From Planctomycetaceae bacterium (GTDB lineage: Bacteria; Planctomycetota; Planctomycetia; Gemmatales; Gemmataceae), in contig PNLP01000013.1 in NCBI GenBank assembly GCA_013823135.1, forward strand, positions 62,001 through 126,000: a DNA stretch of 64,000 nt, in the 5' to 3' direction. The position numbers were made by a program, and so were the translations under genes. The stretch's first letter is position 1, and every line of letters starts with the position of its first letter. This document shows, in pieces, positions 17,702 to 27,042 of this stretch. The notes beneath the pieces are model-generated. The model had not been told where the DNA came from, ran no database searches, and was given only the letters and a program-made list of their open reading frames with translations.

Positions 17702-19321
17702 CTACTGATCGGCCCCCGTTTGATATTCGTCGAGTGGAGGCAGGTTACTGGGGTGAAACACCCCGGCGACATCGCGGTCATCGCCGTAGACCATTGTCCA
17801 TGCCGGTGATTCACTGGCGGCCAGCGTGTCGGTCACGTCCGGATCGTCCACGAGATTCTCGATGCGCAAACTCGCGAGGTTCGGCAACTGCACGAGGGCA
17901 GAAGCAAGCAGAGGGGTGATCGGAGTCGCTTCGCCGCGGAACCCGCTGTCGTAGACGAAGGTCGCGAGTCTTTGAAATGTGGTGGAGCGAAACAAGTGCC
18001 GGAGCACAGCTTCCGGGATCCCTTCGCCCGTCAATTCGAGCATTCGCAGACTGCTCCATTTGTCCGAAGCCAGCGTGGCGACCGCGCCTCCTCCGAGGCG
18101 AGTGCCGAGCAGATTCAATCGTGTCACCGATTCTGGCAGATAATCTGATGCGAAGATGGTGTCAATCACCGATTGTGAGGTGTCCCAGTTACCGGAGAGA
18201 TCCAGCACCTGCACGCCGCGAAGCCGATCCGATTCCGCGATGATCCAGGCATGCTCCTGAGTCAACCCGCATCGCGATAGTGTCAACTCCTGCAATTCGC
18301 ACCGGCTTGACTGGTCCAAGAGAGAGCGGAGTTCATCCGCAGTGAGTGGCATGTTGTGGAGGTGGAGTTTCCGCAACGGGAGTCCGCCGATTCGGCGGAA
18401 GAGTAGTCCAGCTACCTCTCCACCTTCCCATTGCTCTCCGCCGGTGAGCCGGAGGCACCGAAGCGAGTTGGGCAATCGGCTTCGGAGTGCGTCGATCTGA
18501 TCCGCTCGACTCCATCCCAGGGAGATGTCGAGTTCCGTGAGTTCATTCCAGAAGGGCATCTCGCTCAGCGGAGTGAGTAGTTCCGGCCGCACCCAGTACT
18601 CGCGGAGGCGGAGCGACCGCAGATTCTCCCAGGGTTCGAGTGGGCCACCATCGGAAAGCCAGTGCCCAGGGTCGTCCGGGTAAGTGTCGAGGTGTGGAAG
18701 TGTCAGTTCTCGCACGCTTCGCACGGCCGGCGATCGCTCGAATCGGCGACGTGCATCGGCGTTGAGTGCGAGCATCGGAACCCGCAACGATCGCAATCGC
18801 GTGAAGTGCGGCGACTCGAGGAGCAACACGAGGTTGCTTCGCGGCGATTTGTGTGGCCCCTGGTGGTGAATGCGAAGCGTCTCGATGTGCTTCCATTCCT
18901 CGCAAGCCGCGACTCGCTGAACGAGATCATCGGTGGCCCGCATCCAACCCGTTAAGCTCACGTCGCGAACCGGTTCGAGGGCCAGCATCTGCCGCCGATG
19001 GAACAGAAAGTGCCGCATGTGCAGGTGAACGTACTCGATGAATCCGCGACGAAACCGAGCCTTGCTGAACACGAAATGCGAACCGCACCACACCTTCGCG
19101 TACTGCTTGAGCAATCTTAATTCACGAGCGTGAAGCTCACCCTGGCGAAGGTCGCCTGGTTCCAGATTCTCGCGTTCGATCTGGGTGCGGATGAACGCGG
19201 CCCGCGCGACGCTGGCTTCGTCGCCTTGCTCCTCGAACCAGTCCGCACACGCGAGCCGCGGGGTGTCCTCTTCCGGATTCGCGAGGATGGCCGCGATCAG
19301 TGCCGTGCGGTCCGAGAACAT
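17702..19321 (-). CDS. TIGR02996 domain protein with leucine-rich repeats
   Basis: This 539-residue protein begins with the planctomycete TIGR02996 repeat-companion domain: residues 1-50, with LIAAILANPEEDTPRLACAD and WFEEQGD. From about residue 100 onward there are irregular leucine-rich repeats such as LRSLRV, LTELDIS and VQVLDLSGN. Proteins of this kind are expanded in Gemmata relatives and presumably mediate protein binding; no enzymatic residue is visible. There is no signal peptide. The gene is the last of a three-gene minus-strand operon, 12 bp after the methyltransferase gene. Confidence 0.85.
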   Translation of the reverse strand: MFSDRTALIAAILANPEEDTPRLACADWFEEQGDEASVARAAFIRTQIERENLEPGDLRQGELHARELRLLKQYAKVWCGSHFVFSKARFRRGFIEYVHLHMRHFLFHRRQMLALEPVRDVSLTGWMRATDDLVQRVAACEEWKHIETLRIHHQGPHKSPRSNLVLLLESPHFTRLRSLRVPMLALNADARRRFERSPAVRSVRELTLPHLDTYPDDPGHWLSDGGPLEPWENLRSLRLREYWVRPELLTPLSEMPFWNELTELDISLGWSRADQIDALRSRLPNSLRCLRLTGGEQWEGGEVAGLLFRRIGGLPLRKLHLHNMPLTADELRSLLDQSSRCELQELTLSRCGLTQEHAWIIAESDRLRGVQVLDLSGNWDTSQSVIDTIFASDYLPESVTRLNLLGTRLGGGAVATLASDKWSSLRMLELTGEGIPEAVLRHLFRSTTFQRLATFVYDSGFRGEATPITPLLASALVQLPNLASLRIENLVDDPDVTDTLAASESPAWTMVYGDDRDVAGVFHPSNLPPLDEYQTGADQ

Positions 19322-19333
19322 GGTGCAGTCTCA

Positions 19334-20542
19334 TCACGAAACCATAGACAGAAACGGTTCGCCGAGGGCGGTTTCGATGTACGGTGTCACGCCCCAGAAA
19401 CGTTTCATCTCGCGATACTCGGCCACGTGGCCCGCATCGCCTGGAGGTGCGCCGCGAATGGCGCGAATCATCAGGTTGCGGGCGGTGTGTTCCGTGCTCA
19501 CGAACTCCACGACATCGGTGCGGTAGCCCACGATCCGCAAGGCCAACGCACGGAAGGCGTCGGTCACGAGGTCGGCCGTGCGTTCGCGCAAGATGCCGTG
19601 CCGCAACAGTGGCCGCAGCACTTCGGCTGGTCCCTCGGCACGGAGTTCGCGGTTCAACGCATGATGGCAGCACGGCACGCTGAGCAGCAGTTTCGCTTCG
19701 CCACGAACCGCCTGGGCAATGGCGTCGTCGGTTGCGGTGTCGCACGCGTGAAGCGCCAGCACGATGTCCGGCTTCACCTCGATGCCGCCGATGCGACCGC
19801 ACGCGAACGACAGCCCGTTCGCGGCGATCCGCTCCGAGCGATCAATACTCTTGCGAATCACTTCCTCGTTCACATCCACGCCGAGAACGTGCGACGGAAT
19901 CGCCAACACATTGTTGAGGTAATGGTGAGCCGCCAGCGTGAGGTAACTCGACCCGCAACCGCAATCGAGGATCTCGACGGGCCGGCCAAGCTCACGCAGT
20001 TCGGCCGCGTCGAGGGCATGGCGGAGTTGCTTCAGGAACTCGTTGATCTGCGTGAACTTCGCCCGCATCGTCGGCCGCACGCGACCATCGGCGGTCGCGA
20101 TCCCCATGACTTCAAGTAATCGGTCGGCTTTCCCTTCGGGCAGCGGCACATCCTTCACGCGGTTATGCGGTTCGAGTGCTGCCGTCGCATTGTTCACCTC
20201 GCGCCGACCGACGAGAACCTTCCCCTTCTTCGTCGTGCGAAGGTCGAGTTCCTCGGCGTCGGTCGTGATGTGAATCCCCGAGAAGCCGACTGCGAGAACC
20301 TCGGTCAGCGGGTCGGTTGTTTCGCTCGGCGAGAAGTTGCGGGTGGTGTCTTTCTTCGCGTCGAAGTACGAGAACTGAAGATGCCGTTCGCCGCGCAACT
20401 CGACCGGCCGCACGACCACGCGAACCCACACGGCAGGTGCGTTGCCGCGTGGAACGCCTGCAAACGTCGCCCGGCGAAAACCCGGGCCAAGCACGGTCGC
20501 CGTGACAAGTTCGTGCAGCGATTCAAGACTGTCGATCTTCAT
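19334..20542 (-). CDS. Class I SAM-dependent methyltransferase (Methyltransf_32/METTL25-like)
   Basis: The protein has 402 residues. The N-terminal third (1-150) is unassigned. The methyltransferase core starts near 165 with KFTQINEFL, then VEILDCGCGSSYLTLA (SAM motif I), GVDVNEE, VLALHACDTATDDAI and LSVPCCHH. The last two motifs are typical of the Methyltransf_32 family that includes eukaryotic METTL25 and GSTCD-like proteins. The substrate is unknown; rRNA, tRNA or protein are all possible. The start lies 9 bp after the antiporter stop and the stop lies 12 bp before the TIGR02996 gene, a very tight operon. Confidence 0.8.
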   Translation of the reverse strand: MKIDSLESLHELVTATVLGPGFRRATFAGVPRGNAPAVWVRVVVRPVELRGERHLQFSYFDAKKDTTRNFSPSETTDPLTEVLAVGFSGIHITTDAEELDLRTTKKGKVLVGRREVNNATAALEPHNRVKDVPLPEGKADRLLEVMGIATADGRVRPTMRAKFTQINEFLKQLRHALDAAELRELGRPVEILDCGCGSSYLTLAAHHYLNNVLAIPSHVLGVDVNEEVIRKSIDRSERIAANGLSFACGRIGGIEVKPDIVLALHACDTATDDAIAQAVRGEAKLLLSVPCCHHALNRELRAEGPAEVLRPLLRHGILRERTADLVTDAFRALALRIVGYRTDVVEFVSTEHTARNLMIRAIRGAPPGDAGHVAEYREMKRFWGVTPYIETALGEPFLSMVS

Positions 20543-20551
20543 GCAGACATG

Positions 20552-22318
20552 TTATCCCGCCGGGGGGCCAGACGACACAGACGGCGTTTCGCCGAACAGT
20601 TCGCTGCGCACACGGTCACGCTCTCGGTCGATTTGCTCGGGGGATGCGCCCAGTTCACGCAGAACCAACTCACTCATGGCCAGTGCGATTTCTCCCTCGC
20701 CGGAAAGCACCGCATCGGCACCAGCATGGAACAACCCAGGCCGCTCCCGAAGGTATGTGGAACGAGCCAGAACGCGGACGCTCGGGTTCAAGTCGCGAGC
20801 GACTCGCACCACTTCCTCCGCCCCGGTCAGGCCCGATGCGCTCAAGATCAGGTTGCCGGCTTCCACCAGACCAGCTTCCTTGAGCGTTTCCATATGGCTC
20901 GCATCGCCGTACACCGCCGCGATCCCCTCGGAGCGCAGGCGGCGAACCGTCTCCAGGTTCATTTCAATGACCGTCGGCGCGATGTCGTTTTCTCGCAGCA
21001 AGCGAACGAGCGTTCGTCCCACGGGTCCGTATCCGACCACGACCGCACGGTATTGCGGCTCGCGATCCGGGTCCGCGAGTGGGCCGTTGTGTGTGCCGGG
21101 TTGGCGCACACGAGCGGTCAGGCGATTCCACAGTTTCGGCCTGCCCATCGCCCACCGTTCGATCGAGCCAACCGTGCGATACAGCAAGGGATTCACCGAG
21201 ATGGAGACGATGCCAACAGCAACGAGTGTGTTTGTTGCCGCCGTCGGCAGAACCTTCAAACTCGTGCCCATTGCGGCCAGGATGAACGAGAATTCCCCGA
21301 TCTGAGCCAGAGCCAACCCCATCCCGACGGCAGCCCGAAACGGCCGACCCAGGAACAGCATGGCTCCGCATGTCACCAACGGAGTACCGACCATCACCAC
21401 CGAGAGAGTGGCCAGCACCAGGACGGGCGATTCCAGCAAGAAGCCGGGGTTGAATAGCATTCCGACGGAGACGAAGAACAGCACGGCGAAGGCGTCTCGC
21501 ATCGGGAGAGCGTCCGATGCGGCCCGAAGGCTGAACTCGGAACGCCCCACGACCATGCCCGCCAGAAACGCCCCAAGCGCCATGGAAACCCCGAACAGCT
21601 CGGCGGACCCCACGGCAATGCCGATGGCTACCACGAGCACGGTCAGCGTGAACAACTCGCGCGAGTGTGTGGCGGCGATGTGTCGCAGGAGCCAGGGGAT
21701 AATTCTTCCACCGATCACCAGCAGGGCCACCGCGAGAATCGCGATCTTCCCGGCCGCGAGTGCCAGCAACCCGGCGAGGCGACTGCCGCTCGCCGCGTCC
21801 GGCTCGAGCAACGGGGGCATGAGCACGAGCACGAACACGGCGAATACGTCCTGAATGACAAGCCAGCCCACAGCGGTGTGGCCAAGCGGCGTGTGCAATT
21901 CGTTGTGATCCCCGAGAACTCGCGTCAGAACAACCGTACTGGCGACTGACACGCACAACCCGAACACGATTGCGGTCGAGAGCGGCCAGCCGAACGCGGA
22001 CCCCACCGCGGTCCCCAGAATTGTCGCCGCGAGGATTTGCACGATCGCGCCCGGTACCGCAACTCGACGAACCGCGAGCAGGTCATCGAGGTGGAAATGC
22101 AACCCCACGCCGAACATCAGCAGGATTACGCCAATCTCGGCAAACTGTTCGGCAACGTGCCGGTCCGCACGAAACCCCGGCGTGTATTCCCCGATCGCCA
22201 CCCCCGCGAGGAGGTAGCCCACGATGGGCGACAACCCGAGTCGGTGCGTGAGATAGCCCAGGGCCAGGGCCGCGCTGAGTGCGCCGGTGAGCGTCAGGAT
22301 GAGTTCTGGCGTGTGCAT
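20552..22318 (-). CDS. CPA2 cation:proton antiporter with RCK N-terminal domain (KefB/YbaL type)
   Basis: This 588-residue protein has about 12 hydrophobic segments in residues 1-390 (Na/H exchanger fold) and then a TrkA-N/RCK nucleotide-binding domain from about 415, with VVVGYGPVGRTLVRLL (GxGxxG) and VIEMN. The length and order match KefB/KefC/YbaL potassium or sodium efflux systems in the inner membrane, where NAD(H) or glutathione adducts bound to the RCK domain gate transport. It is the first gene of the three-gene minus-strand operon. The 203-bp gap to the divergent plus-strand gene must hold both promoters. Confidence 0.88.
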   Translation of the reverse strand: MHTPELILTLTGALSAALALGYLTHRLGLSPIVGYLLAGVAIGEYTPGFRADRHVAEQFAEIGVILLMFGVGLHFHLDDLLAVRRVAVPGAIVQILAATILGTAVGSAFGWPLSTAIVFGLCVSVASTVVLTRVLGDHNELHTPLGHTAVGWLVIQDVFAVFVLVLMPPLLEPDAASGSRLAGLLALAAGKIAILAVALLVIGGRIIPWLLRHIAATHSRELFTLTVLVVAIGIAVGSAELFGVSMALGAFLAGMVVGRSEFSLRAASDALPMRDAFAVLFFVSVGMLFNPGFLLESPVLVLATLSVVMVGTPLVTCGAMLFLGRPFRAAVGMGLALAQIGEFSFILAAMGTSLKVLPTAATNTLVAVGIVSISVNPLLYRTVGSIERWAMGRPKLWNRLTARVRQPGTHNGPLADPDREPQYRAVVVGYGPVGRTLVRLLRENDIAPTVIEMNLETVRRLRSEGIAAVYGDASHMETLKEAGLVEAGNLILSASGLTGAEEVVRVARDLNPSVRVLARSTYLRERPGLFHAGADAVLSGEGEIALAMSELVLRELGASPEQIDRERDRVRSELFGETPSVSSGPPAG

Positions 22319-22521
22319 AACGACATGTTACGTGTGAGTGAAGAGCGGCCACGAACGAACAAGGAATTTCCAGCGGTTCAATGATGATCCCGCATGGATG
22401 GTGTGCAACCCCTGGCCATCAAACGAGACTCCTGCTGCGATTCCGCCGCGTGACAGCGTGACCGCCGCTTCGGGATCGGATACACTTCACCTCGACGACC
22501 AAACACCACAGAGACTTTCAC

Positions 22522-24444
22522 ATGATGCTGGGCACACCAAAGCGGCGGGGCGGGCGGGCCTGGGTGTGGTTACTCGCCGGATTGCTCATCGGCGGCACGG
22601 TCGGCGCTGGAGCCATGTACCTCGTCAAGCGAGGCAAGGCCGGCATACCAGGCGGGCCGCGTCTGGGTGAAGCCAAGGAACTGGCGATGGTTCCCACGGA
22701 TGCCACGGGCTTCATTCACATTCGTGCCCGCGACATCTGGAATTCCGAGTACCTCACCGAGTTTCGCAACGCGATCCACAAGGCCGGGCCGGAATCCCTC
22801 AAGATCCTCGACGACGGTTTCGTGCCGGCTCCCTCGACCCTCGACCGCATGACCGTGGTGTTTCTGCGAGCGGCGGACCCCATTCCGCCCAAGGCGATTC
22901 CACCGAAGGGATTCCCGAAGGGGGCTCCACCGATTCCCCCCAAGGGCGGCGCACCGTTGCTTCCGGGCGGACTCGATTTGCCGTTCGACGGCCCGAACTC
23001 ATCCGATCTGGCGAACGCGGTCGTCATCCTCGCGTTCAATGAGCCGTTCGACGCCGCAAAGGTTCGCAGCACGTACATGCCGCAGGGCACTCAGCGAACG
23101 ATCAACGGGCAAGAACTCTGGGCGGACAAAACGACCGATGGGTCACGCGACCTCGGCCTCTACTTCTCCGGCAACAACATCATGGTCGTCGGCCCGGTGA
23201 GCGGTATGGAACAGTTCGTCGGCAAGCAAAAGGATACGCAACCCGCCGGTCCGCTGAGCATGGCGGTGAAGACTGCTGCGGAAGGTGGGCGGCACATCGT
23301 CGCGGGGATGAATCTCCTCAAGCATGGCATCCACGAACCGAATTTCGATCGGATGCCACCCGAGGTGAAGGCCGTCGAGAAGGAATTTCGGGTGCTGATG
23401 AAGGCCGAAGCGGTGGCGATCGGTGTTGCATTCAGCCCCGAGGGAACGAAGCTCGACATCCGCGCCACGTACAAGAACGATGAGGATGCGACCGCCGCGG
23501 ATACTGCCGTGCGGGCGATTGCTGCTGAGGGTCGCAAACACCTCGACGAGCCGAAGAAGCAGATGAAGGCGATGCTGGAGGGCAAGCCCGGCCAGCCGAC
23601 TCCGCGACCGATCAAGGAACTCCCCGAGGCGGTCATGGGATTGATGGGCGTCGGTGCGTTGAACCTGCTCGACGATCACCTCGCTAACCCCGCCGTGAAG
23701 GTCGAGGGGAACGAACTCGTCGCCACGTTCGACGCATCTTCCGTTGGTGGAGCCTATGTCGGCGTCACGGCGGTGGCGGTCGGTATGTTGCTTCCCGCGA
23801 CTCAGAAAGTTCGCGAGGCTGCGGGCCGTATGAACAGTGCCAACAATCTGAAGCAGATCGGCCTCGCGATGCACAACTACCACGACACCTACATGAAGTT
23901 GCCGCGTCAATCGTGGACACAGGACAAGGACGGAACCACCCCCGGCGGGTTGAGCTGGCGGGTTCACCTGCTGCCGTATATGGAGCAGGACGCACTCTAC
24001 CGCCAGTTCAAACTCGACGAGCCGTGGGACAGCCCGAACAACAAGAAGCTCATCCCACTGATGCCGAAGATTTACGCGAGCCCGACCGCACCAGCACAAC
24101 CAGGGCAGACGTATATCAAGGTCTTCTACGGTCCCAATGCGGGGTTCGGCACGGGCAACAGCGTTAGTTTCACGAACCTGAACTCAATCAGCGATGGCAC
24201 GTCGAACACGATCATGACTATTGAGGGCGGCATTCCCGTGACGTGGACGAAGCCCGACGATATCCAGTTCGACCCGAAGAGGGGACTCCCCGACCTGCGG
24301 TTGGCCGGCAACTCACGGATCAACATCGGGTTGTTCGACGGGTCTGTGCGCAGCATCGACTTGACGCGGGTCAAGCCGGAGACGTTCAAGGCCGCGATCA
24401 CCCCCGCCGGCGGCGAAATTCTCGGGCCGGACTGGAACGAGTGA
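22522..24444 (+). CDS. Membrane-anchored protein with C-terminal DUF1559 domain
   Basis: The protein has 640 residues. One transmembrane helix lies at about 14-34 after a basic start, with no type IV pilin methylation motif. Residues 50-400 are an exported region rich in Pro/Gly around 110-150, with no recognised family. From about 410 the sequence becomes a standard DUF1559 (SBP_bac_10) domain: [49 protein letters not shown] and [13 protein letters not shown], ending in [13 protein letters not shown]1559 proteins are normally pseudopilin-like with the FTLIELL leader, so this is a domain rearrangement. The gene is probably monocistronic. Confidence 0.82.
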   Translation: MMLGTPKRRGGRAWVWLLAGLLIGGTVGAGAMYLVKRGKAGIPGGPRLGEAKELAMVPTDATGFIHIRARDIWNSEYLTEFRNAIHKAGPESLKILDDGFVPAPSTLDRMTVVFLRAADPIPPKAIPPKGFPKGAPPIPPKGGAPLLPGGLDLPFDGPNSSDLANAVVILAFNEPFDAAKVRSTYMPQGTQRTINGQELWADKTTDGSRDLGLYFSGNNIMVVGPVSGMEQFVGKQKDTQPAGPLSMAVKTAAEGGRHIVAGMNLLKHGIHEPNFDRMPPEVKAVEKEFRVLMKAEAVAIGVAFSPEGTKLDIRATYKNDEDATAADTAVRAIAAEGRKHLDEPKKQMKAMLEGKPGQPTPRPIKELPEAVMGLMGVGALNLLDDHLANPAVKVEGNELVATFDASSVGGAYVGVTAVAVGMLLPATQKVREAAGRMNSANNLKQIGLAMHNYHDTYMKLPRQSWTQDKDGTTPGGLSWRVHLLPYMEQDALYRQFKLDEPWDSPNNKKLIPLMPKIYASPTAPAQPGQTYIKVFYGPNAGFGTGNSVSFTNLNSISDGTSNTIMTIEGGIPVTWTKPDDIQFDPKRGLPDLRLAGNSRINIGLFDGSVRSIDLTRVKPETFKAAITPAGGEILGPDWNE

Positions 24445-24470
24445 CATCGCGAAGTTGTGGTTGATGGCGT

Positions 24471-24497
24471 GCCGCCCCACTGGGGCGGCCGCTAAAC
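24471..24497. repeat. Short hairpin with CGCTAAAC tip
   Basis: GCCGCCCCA (24471-24479) pairs with TGGGGCGGC (24481-24489), followed by CGCTAAAC at 24490-24497. The core and the right tip match the larger palindrome at 38160-38219, so this looks like a reduced member of the same family. It may also end the preceding transcript. Confidence 0.55.
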
Positions 24498-24540
24498 TGT
24501 TCATAACACTCCCGCCAAATTTCTTCACGCGGTGCTCCTC

Positions 24541-25947
24541 ATGTTCCCATTCATGTCCCGTCGCGAGTTGCTCACTCGTTCCGCCAACGGGTTCGGAGCC
24601 GCGGCACTCGCGTCCATGTTCGCCGACGAGGGGTTGGCGCACGCCGGGGACGCGGTCGATCCGTTCGCGCCGAAGAAGCCGCCGCTGCCCGCCAAGGCCA
24701 AGAGCGTCATCGTGCTGTTCATGGATGGCGGGCCGAGCCAGGTCGACACGTTCGACCCCAAGCCGATGCTCGACAAGTTCAACGGCAAGCCGTTCCCGGC
24801 GAAGGTGGAACCGACACAGTTCAACAACATCGGCAACACCCTCGGCAGCCCGTGGAAGTTCAAGAAGTACGGCCAGTGCGGGATGCCCGTCAGCGACCTG
24901 TTTCCGCACATCGGAGCGTGTGCCGACGACCTCGCTGTCATCCGTTCGATGGTCGCGAACTTCCCCGAGCACACCAACGCGAATTACTTCTTCCACAGCG
25001 GCAGCGGGCTGCAAGGTCGCCCGAGCATGGGCTCGTGGGTCACTTACGGACTCGGCACCGAGTGTCGCGACCTGCCCGGATTCGTGGTGCTCGGCAGCGG
25101 CATGATTCCACCGGGCGGCATCGACTGCTTCGGCAGCGGGTTCCTTCCGGCCGCGTATCAGGGGTCGCTCTTCCGTCACGGCGCGCACCCGGTTTCCGAC
25201 CTCACCCCCGCCGGCGGACAGAGCGCGAAGACCACGGCCGCGAAGCGGGACCTCCTCCGCAACCTCGACAAGATGGCCAAGGAACGCTTCGGCGAGAACG
25301 ACGCATTCGAGGCTGCGGTCGCGAACTACGAACTGTCGTTCCGGATGCAGACGGCCGTGCCCGACCTCACGGACCTGACCAAGGAAACCGAGGCTACGAA
25401 GAAGATGTACGGCCTCGATGACCCCAAGACCGAGATGTACGGCAAGCAGTGCCTCATCGCACGGCGGATGGTCGAAAAGGGCGTGCGCTTCGTCGAACTG
25501 TTGTGCCAGAACCTCGGCCACGATCGCTGGGATCAACACGGGAATCTGAAGAAGGGTCACGAGGACAACGCCCGTGCCGTGGACAAGCCGATCGCGGGGT
25601 TGCTGAAGGATCTGAAACAACGGAACCTGCTCGATAGCACGCTCGTGGTGTGGGGTGGCGAGTTCGGCCGAACGCCGGTGGCACAGGGGAACGACGGCCG
25701 CGACCACAACCCGCACGGCTTCACCATCTGGCTCGCCGGCGGCGGCACCAAGGGCGGGACGATCCACGGCGAGACCGACGAGTTCGGCTACCACGCGATC
25801 AAGGACAAGGTGCAAATCCACGACCTGCACGCCACGATGCTCCACCTGCTCGGCTTCGACCACACGAAGTTGACCTTCCGGTTCGGTGGCCGCGACATGC
25901 GGCTAACCGACGTTCACGGCGAACTGGTGAAGGGCATCCTGGCCTAA
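24541..25947 (+). CDS. DUF1501 family protein, Tat-exported
   Basis: The 468 residues start at ATG 24541; GTG 24532 is possible and neither has a clear ribosome site. SRRELLTRSANGFGAAAL near the start is a twin-arginine signal. The body is DUF1501, an alkaline-phosphatase-superfamily relative abundant in planctomycetes: VIVLFMDGGPSQVDTFDPK, FPEHTNANYFFHSG, WDQHGNL, VVWGGEFGRTP and GRDHNPHGFTIWLAGGG. The Asp/His residues in these blocks fit a metal site. The function is unknown; DUF1501 genes often pair with DUF1549/DUF1553 genes, but none is adjacent here. The gene ends 7 bp before a palindrome. Confidence 0.9.
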   Translation: MFPFMSRRELLTRSANGFGAAALASMFADEGLAHAGDAVDPFAPKKPPLPAKAKSVIVLFMDGGPSQVDTFDPKPMLDKFNGKPFPAKVEPTQFNNIGNTLGSPWKFKKYGQCGMPVSDLFPHIGACADDLAVIRSMVANFPEHTNANYFFHSGSGLQGRPSMGSWVTYGLGTECRDLPGFVVLGSGMIPPGGIDCFGSGFLPAAYQGSLFRHGAHPVSDLTPAGGQSAKTTAAKRDLLRNLDKMAKERFGENDAFEAAVANYELSFRMQTAVPDLTDLTKETEATKKMYGLDDPKTEMYGKQCLIARRMVEKGVRFVELLCQNLGHDRWDQHGNLKKGHEDNARAVDKPIAGLLKDLKQRNLLDSTLVVWGGEFGRTPVAQGNDGRDHNPHGFTIWLAGGGTKGGTIHGETDEFGYHAIKDKVQIHDLHATMLHLLGFDHTKLTFRFGGRDMRLTDVHGELVKGILA

Positions 25948-25954
25948 CCGCTTT

Positions 25955-26031
25955 GGCGAGCGGGGGTGCGTGAGCCCCCCGAGTCCGTGCTTTTACTCAA
26001 ACCTCGGGGGGCTCACGCACCCCCGCTCGCC
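25955..26031. repeat. Intergenic palindrome, GGCGAGC-tip family
   Basis: Arms 25955-25983 and 26003-26031 are perfect 29-bp inverted repeats with a 19-bp loop. The arms are near-identical to those at 1018-1150. It begins 7 bp after the DUF1501 stop codon and ends 28 bp before the start of the next plus-strand gene. Confidence 0.85.
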
Positions 26032-26059
26032 ATTCCTCCCCACCCGCCGAGGACACATC

Positions 26060-26959
26060 GTGCTGCGTCGTTATCTGTGCCTGTACCCCATCGCCGTCAT
26101 GGCGCTGGGAGTCTTCACGCTCGCATCGGCCATGAGCAAACCCGCTGACGGCAAGATCACGCCCACGCTGCGTTCACGGACCGCCGCGCCGGGCAAGGAA
26201 CCGGTCGCACCCACCGAGCGCAAGGCGGAATGGGACGCCAAGAAGACCGCGATCATCGTCTGCGATATGTGGGATCACCACTGGTGCAAATCGGCCGAGG
26301 CCCGCGTCGGGGAACTCGCCGGGCCCATGAACGAGATGCTCAAGACCGCCCGCAGCGCCGGCATCTTCATCATCCACGCGCCGAGCACCTGCACCGGCTT
26401 CTACAAGGACACGCCACAACGCAAGCGAGCCCAGGCCGCTCCGTTCGCGAAAACGCCGGTTCCACTCAACGCCAACGACCGCTGGGGCACCGCGTGGTAC
26501 TGGCCGGATGGCAAGCGCGAGGGTGTGCTGCCGATCGACGATTCCGACATGGGTTGCGACTGCAAGGTGAAGTGCGAGATTCGCGGCCCGTGGACGCGAC
26601 AAATCGCCGCCATCGAAATTGGTGACGCCGACGCGATCACGGACAACGGGCAGGAGACGTGGAACCTGCTGACCGAGCGCAAGATCGAGAATGTGATCCT
26701 GTGCGGCGTTCACCTGAACATGTGCGTGCTGGGTCGGCCGTTCGCGATCCGGTCGATGGTGACGCAGGGGAAGAACGTGGCGTTGATTCGCGACATGACG
26801 GACACGATGTACAACCCGGATCACCCACCGGGGGTCAGCCACTTCGAGGGAACCGACCGCGTTGTCGAACACGTCGAACGCTACTGGTGCCCGAGCTTCG
26901 AGAGCACCGCGATCACGGGCAAGCCCGCGTTCCGCTTCAAGGCGGATCCGCGGAAGTGA
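26060..26959 (+). CDS. Exported isochorismatase-like cysteine hydrolase
   Basis: The protein has 299 residues from GTG 26060, preceded by GAGGA; a longer in-frame version would run through the palindrome. A signal peptide spans 1-25. The cysteine hydrolase fold shows IIVCDMWDHH with D69 as the catalytic Asp and ILCGVHLNMCVLGRPFAIR with the nucleophilic Cys. A Cys-containing insertion (DMGCDCKVKCEI) sits in the middle. Relatives hydrolyse isochorismate, nicotinamide or ureas; an exported form with an unknown substrate is usual for planctomycetes. It is probably co-transcribed with the DUF1501 gene if the palindrome allows read-through. Confidence 0.83.
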   Translation: MLRRYLCLYPIAVMALGVFTLASAMSKPADGKITPTLRSRTAAPGKEPVAPTERKAEWDAKKTAIIVCDMWDHHWCKSAEARVGELAGPMNEMLKTARSAGIFIIHAPSTCTGFYKDTPQRKRAQAAPFAKTPVPLNANDRWGTAWYWPDGKREGVLPIDDSDMGCDCKVKCEIRGPWTRQIAAIEIGDADAITDNGQETWNLLTERKIENVILCGVHLNMCVLGRPFAIRSMVTQGKNVALIRDMTDTMYNPDHPPGVSHFEGTDRVVEHVERYWCPSFESTAITGKPAFRFKADPRK

Positions 26960-26971
26960 ATAAACACTGCT

Positions 26972-27036
26972 TGGCGAGCCGCCCCGGTCACGGGGCGGGT
27001 GACGCTTACCCGCGTCATGACTGACGCGGCTCGCCA
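26972..27036. repeat. Intergenic palindrome, GGCGAGCCGC subtype, copy 1
   Basis: The tips TGGCGAGCCGC (26972-26982) and GCGGCTCGCCA (27026-27036) pair. Between them are a small CCCCGGTCACGGGG hairpin, CGGGT/ACCCG and the palindrome GTCATGAC. A second copy with the same architecture is at 28026-28089. The two bracket the ThuA gene in direct orientation. Confidence 0.85.
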
Positions 27037-27042
27037 GACTCC

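Noticed and set aside
25970..26059. N-terminal extension of the cysteine hydrolase
   Set aside because: It is encoded by the palindrome; GTG 26060 has a GAGGA site and starts a signal peptide.
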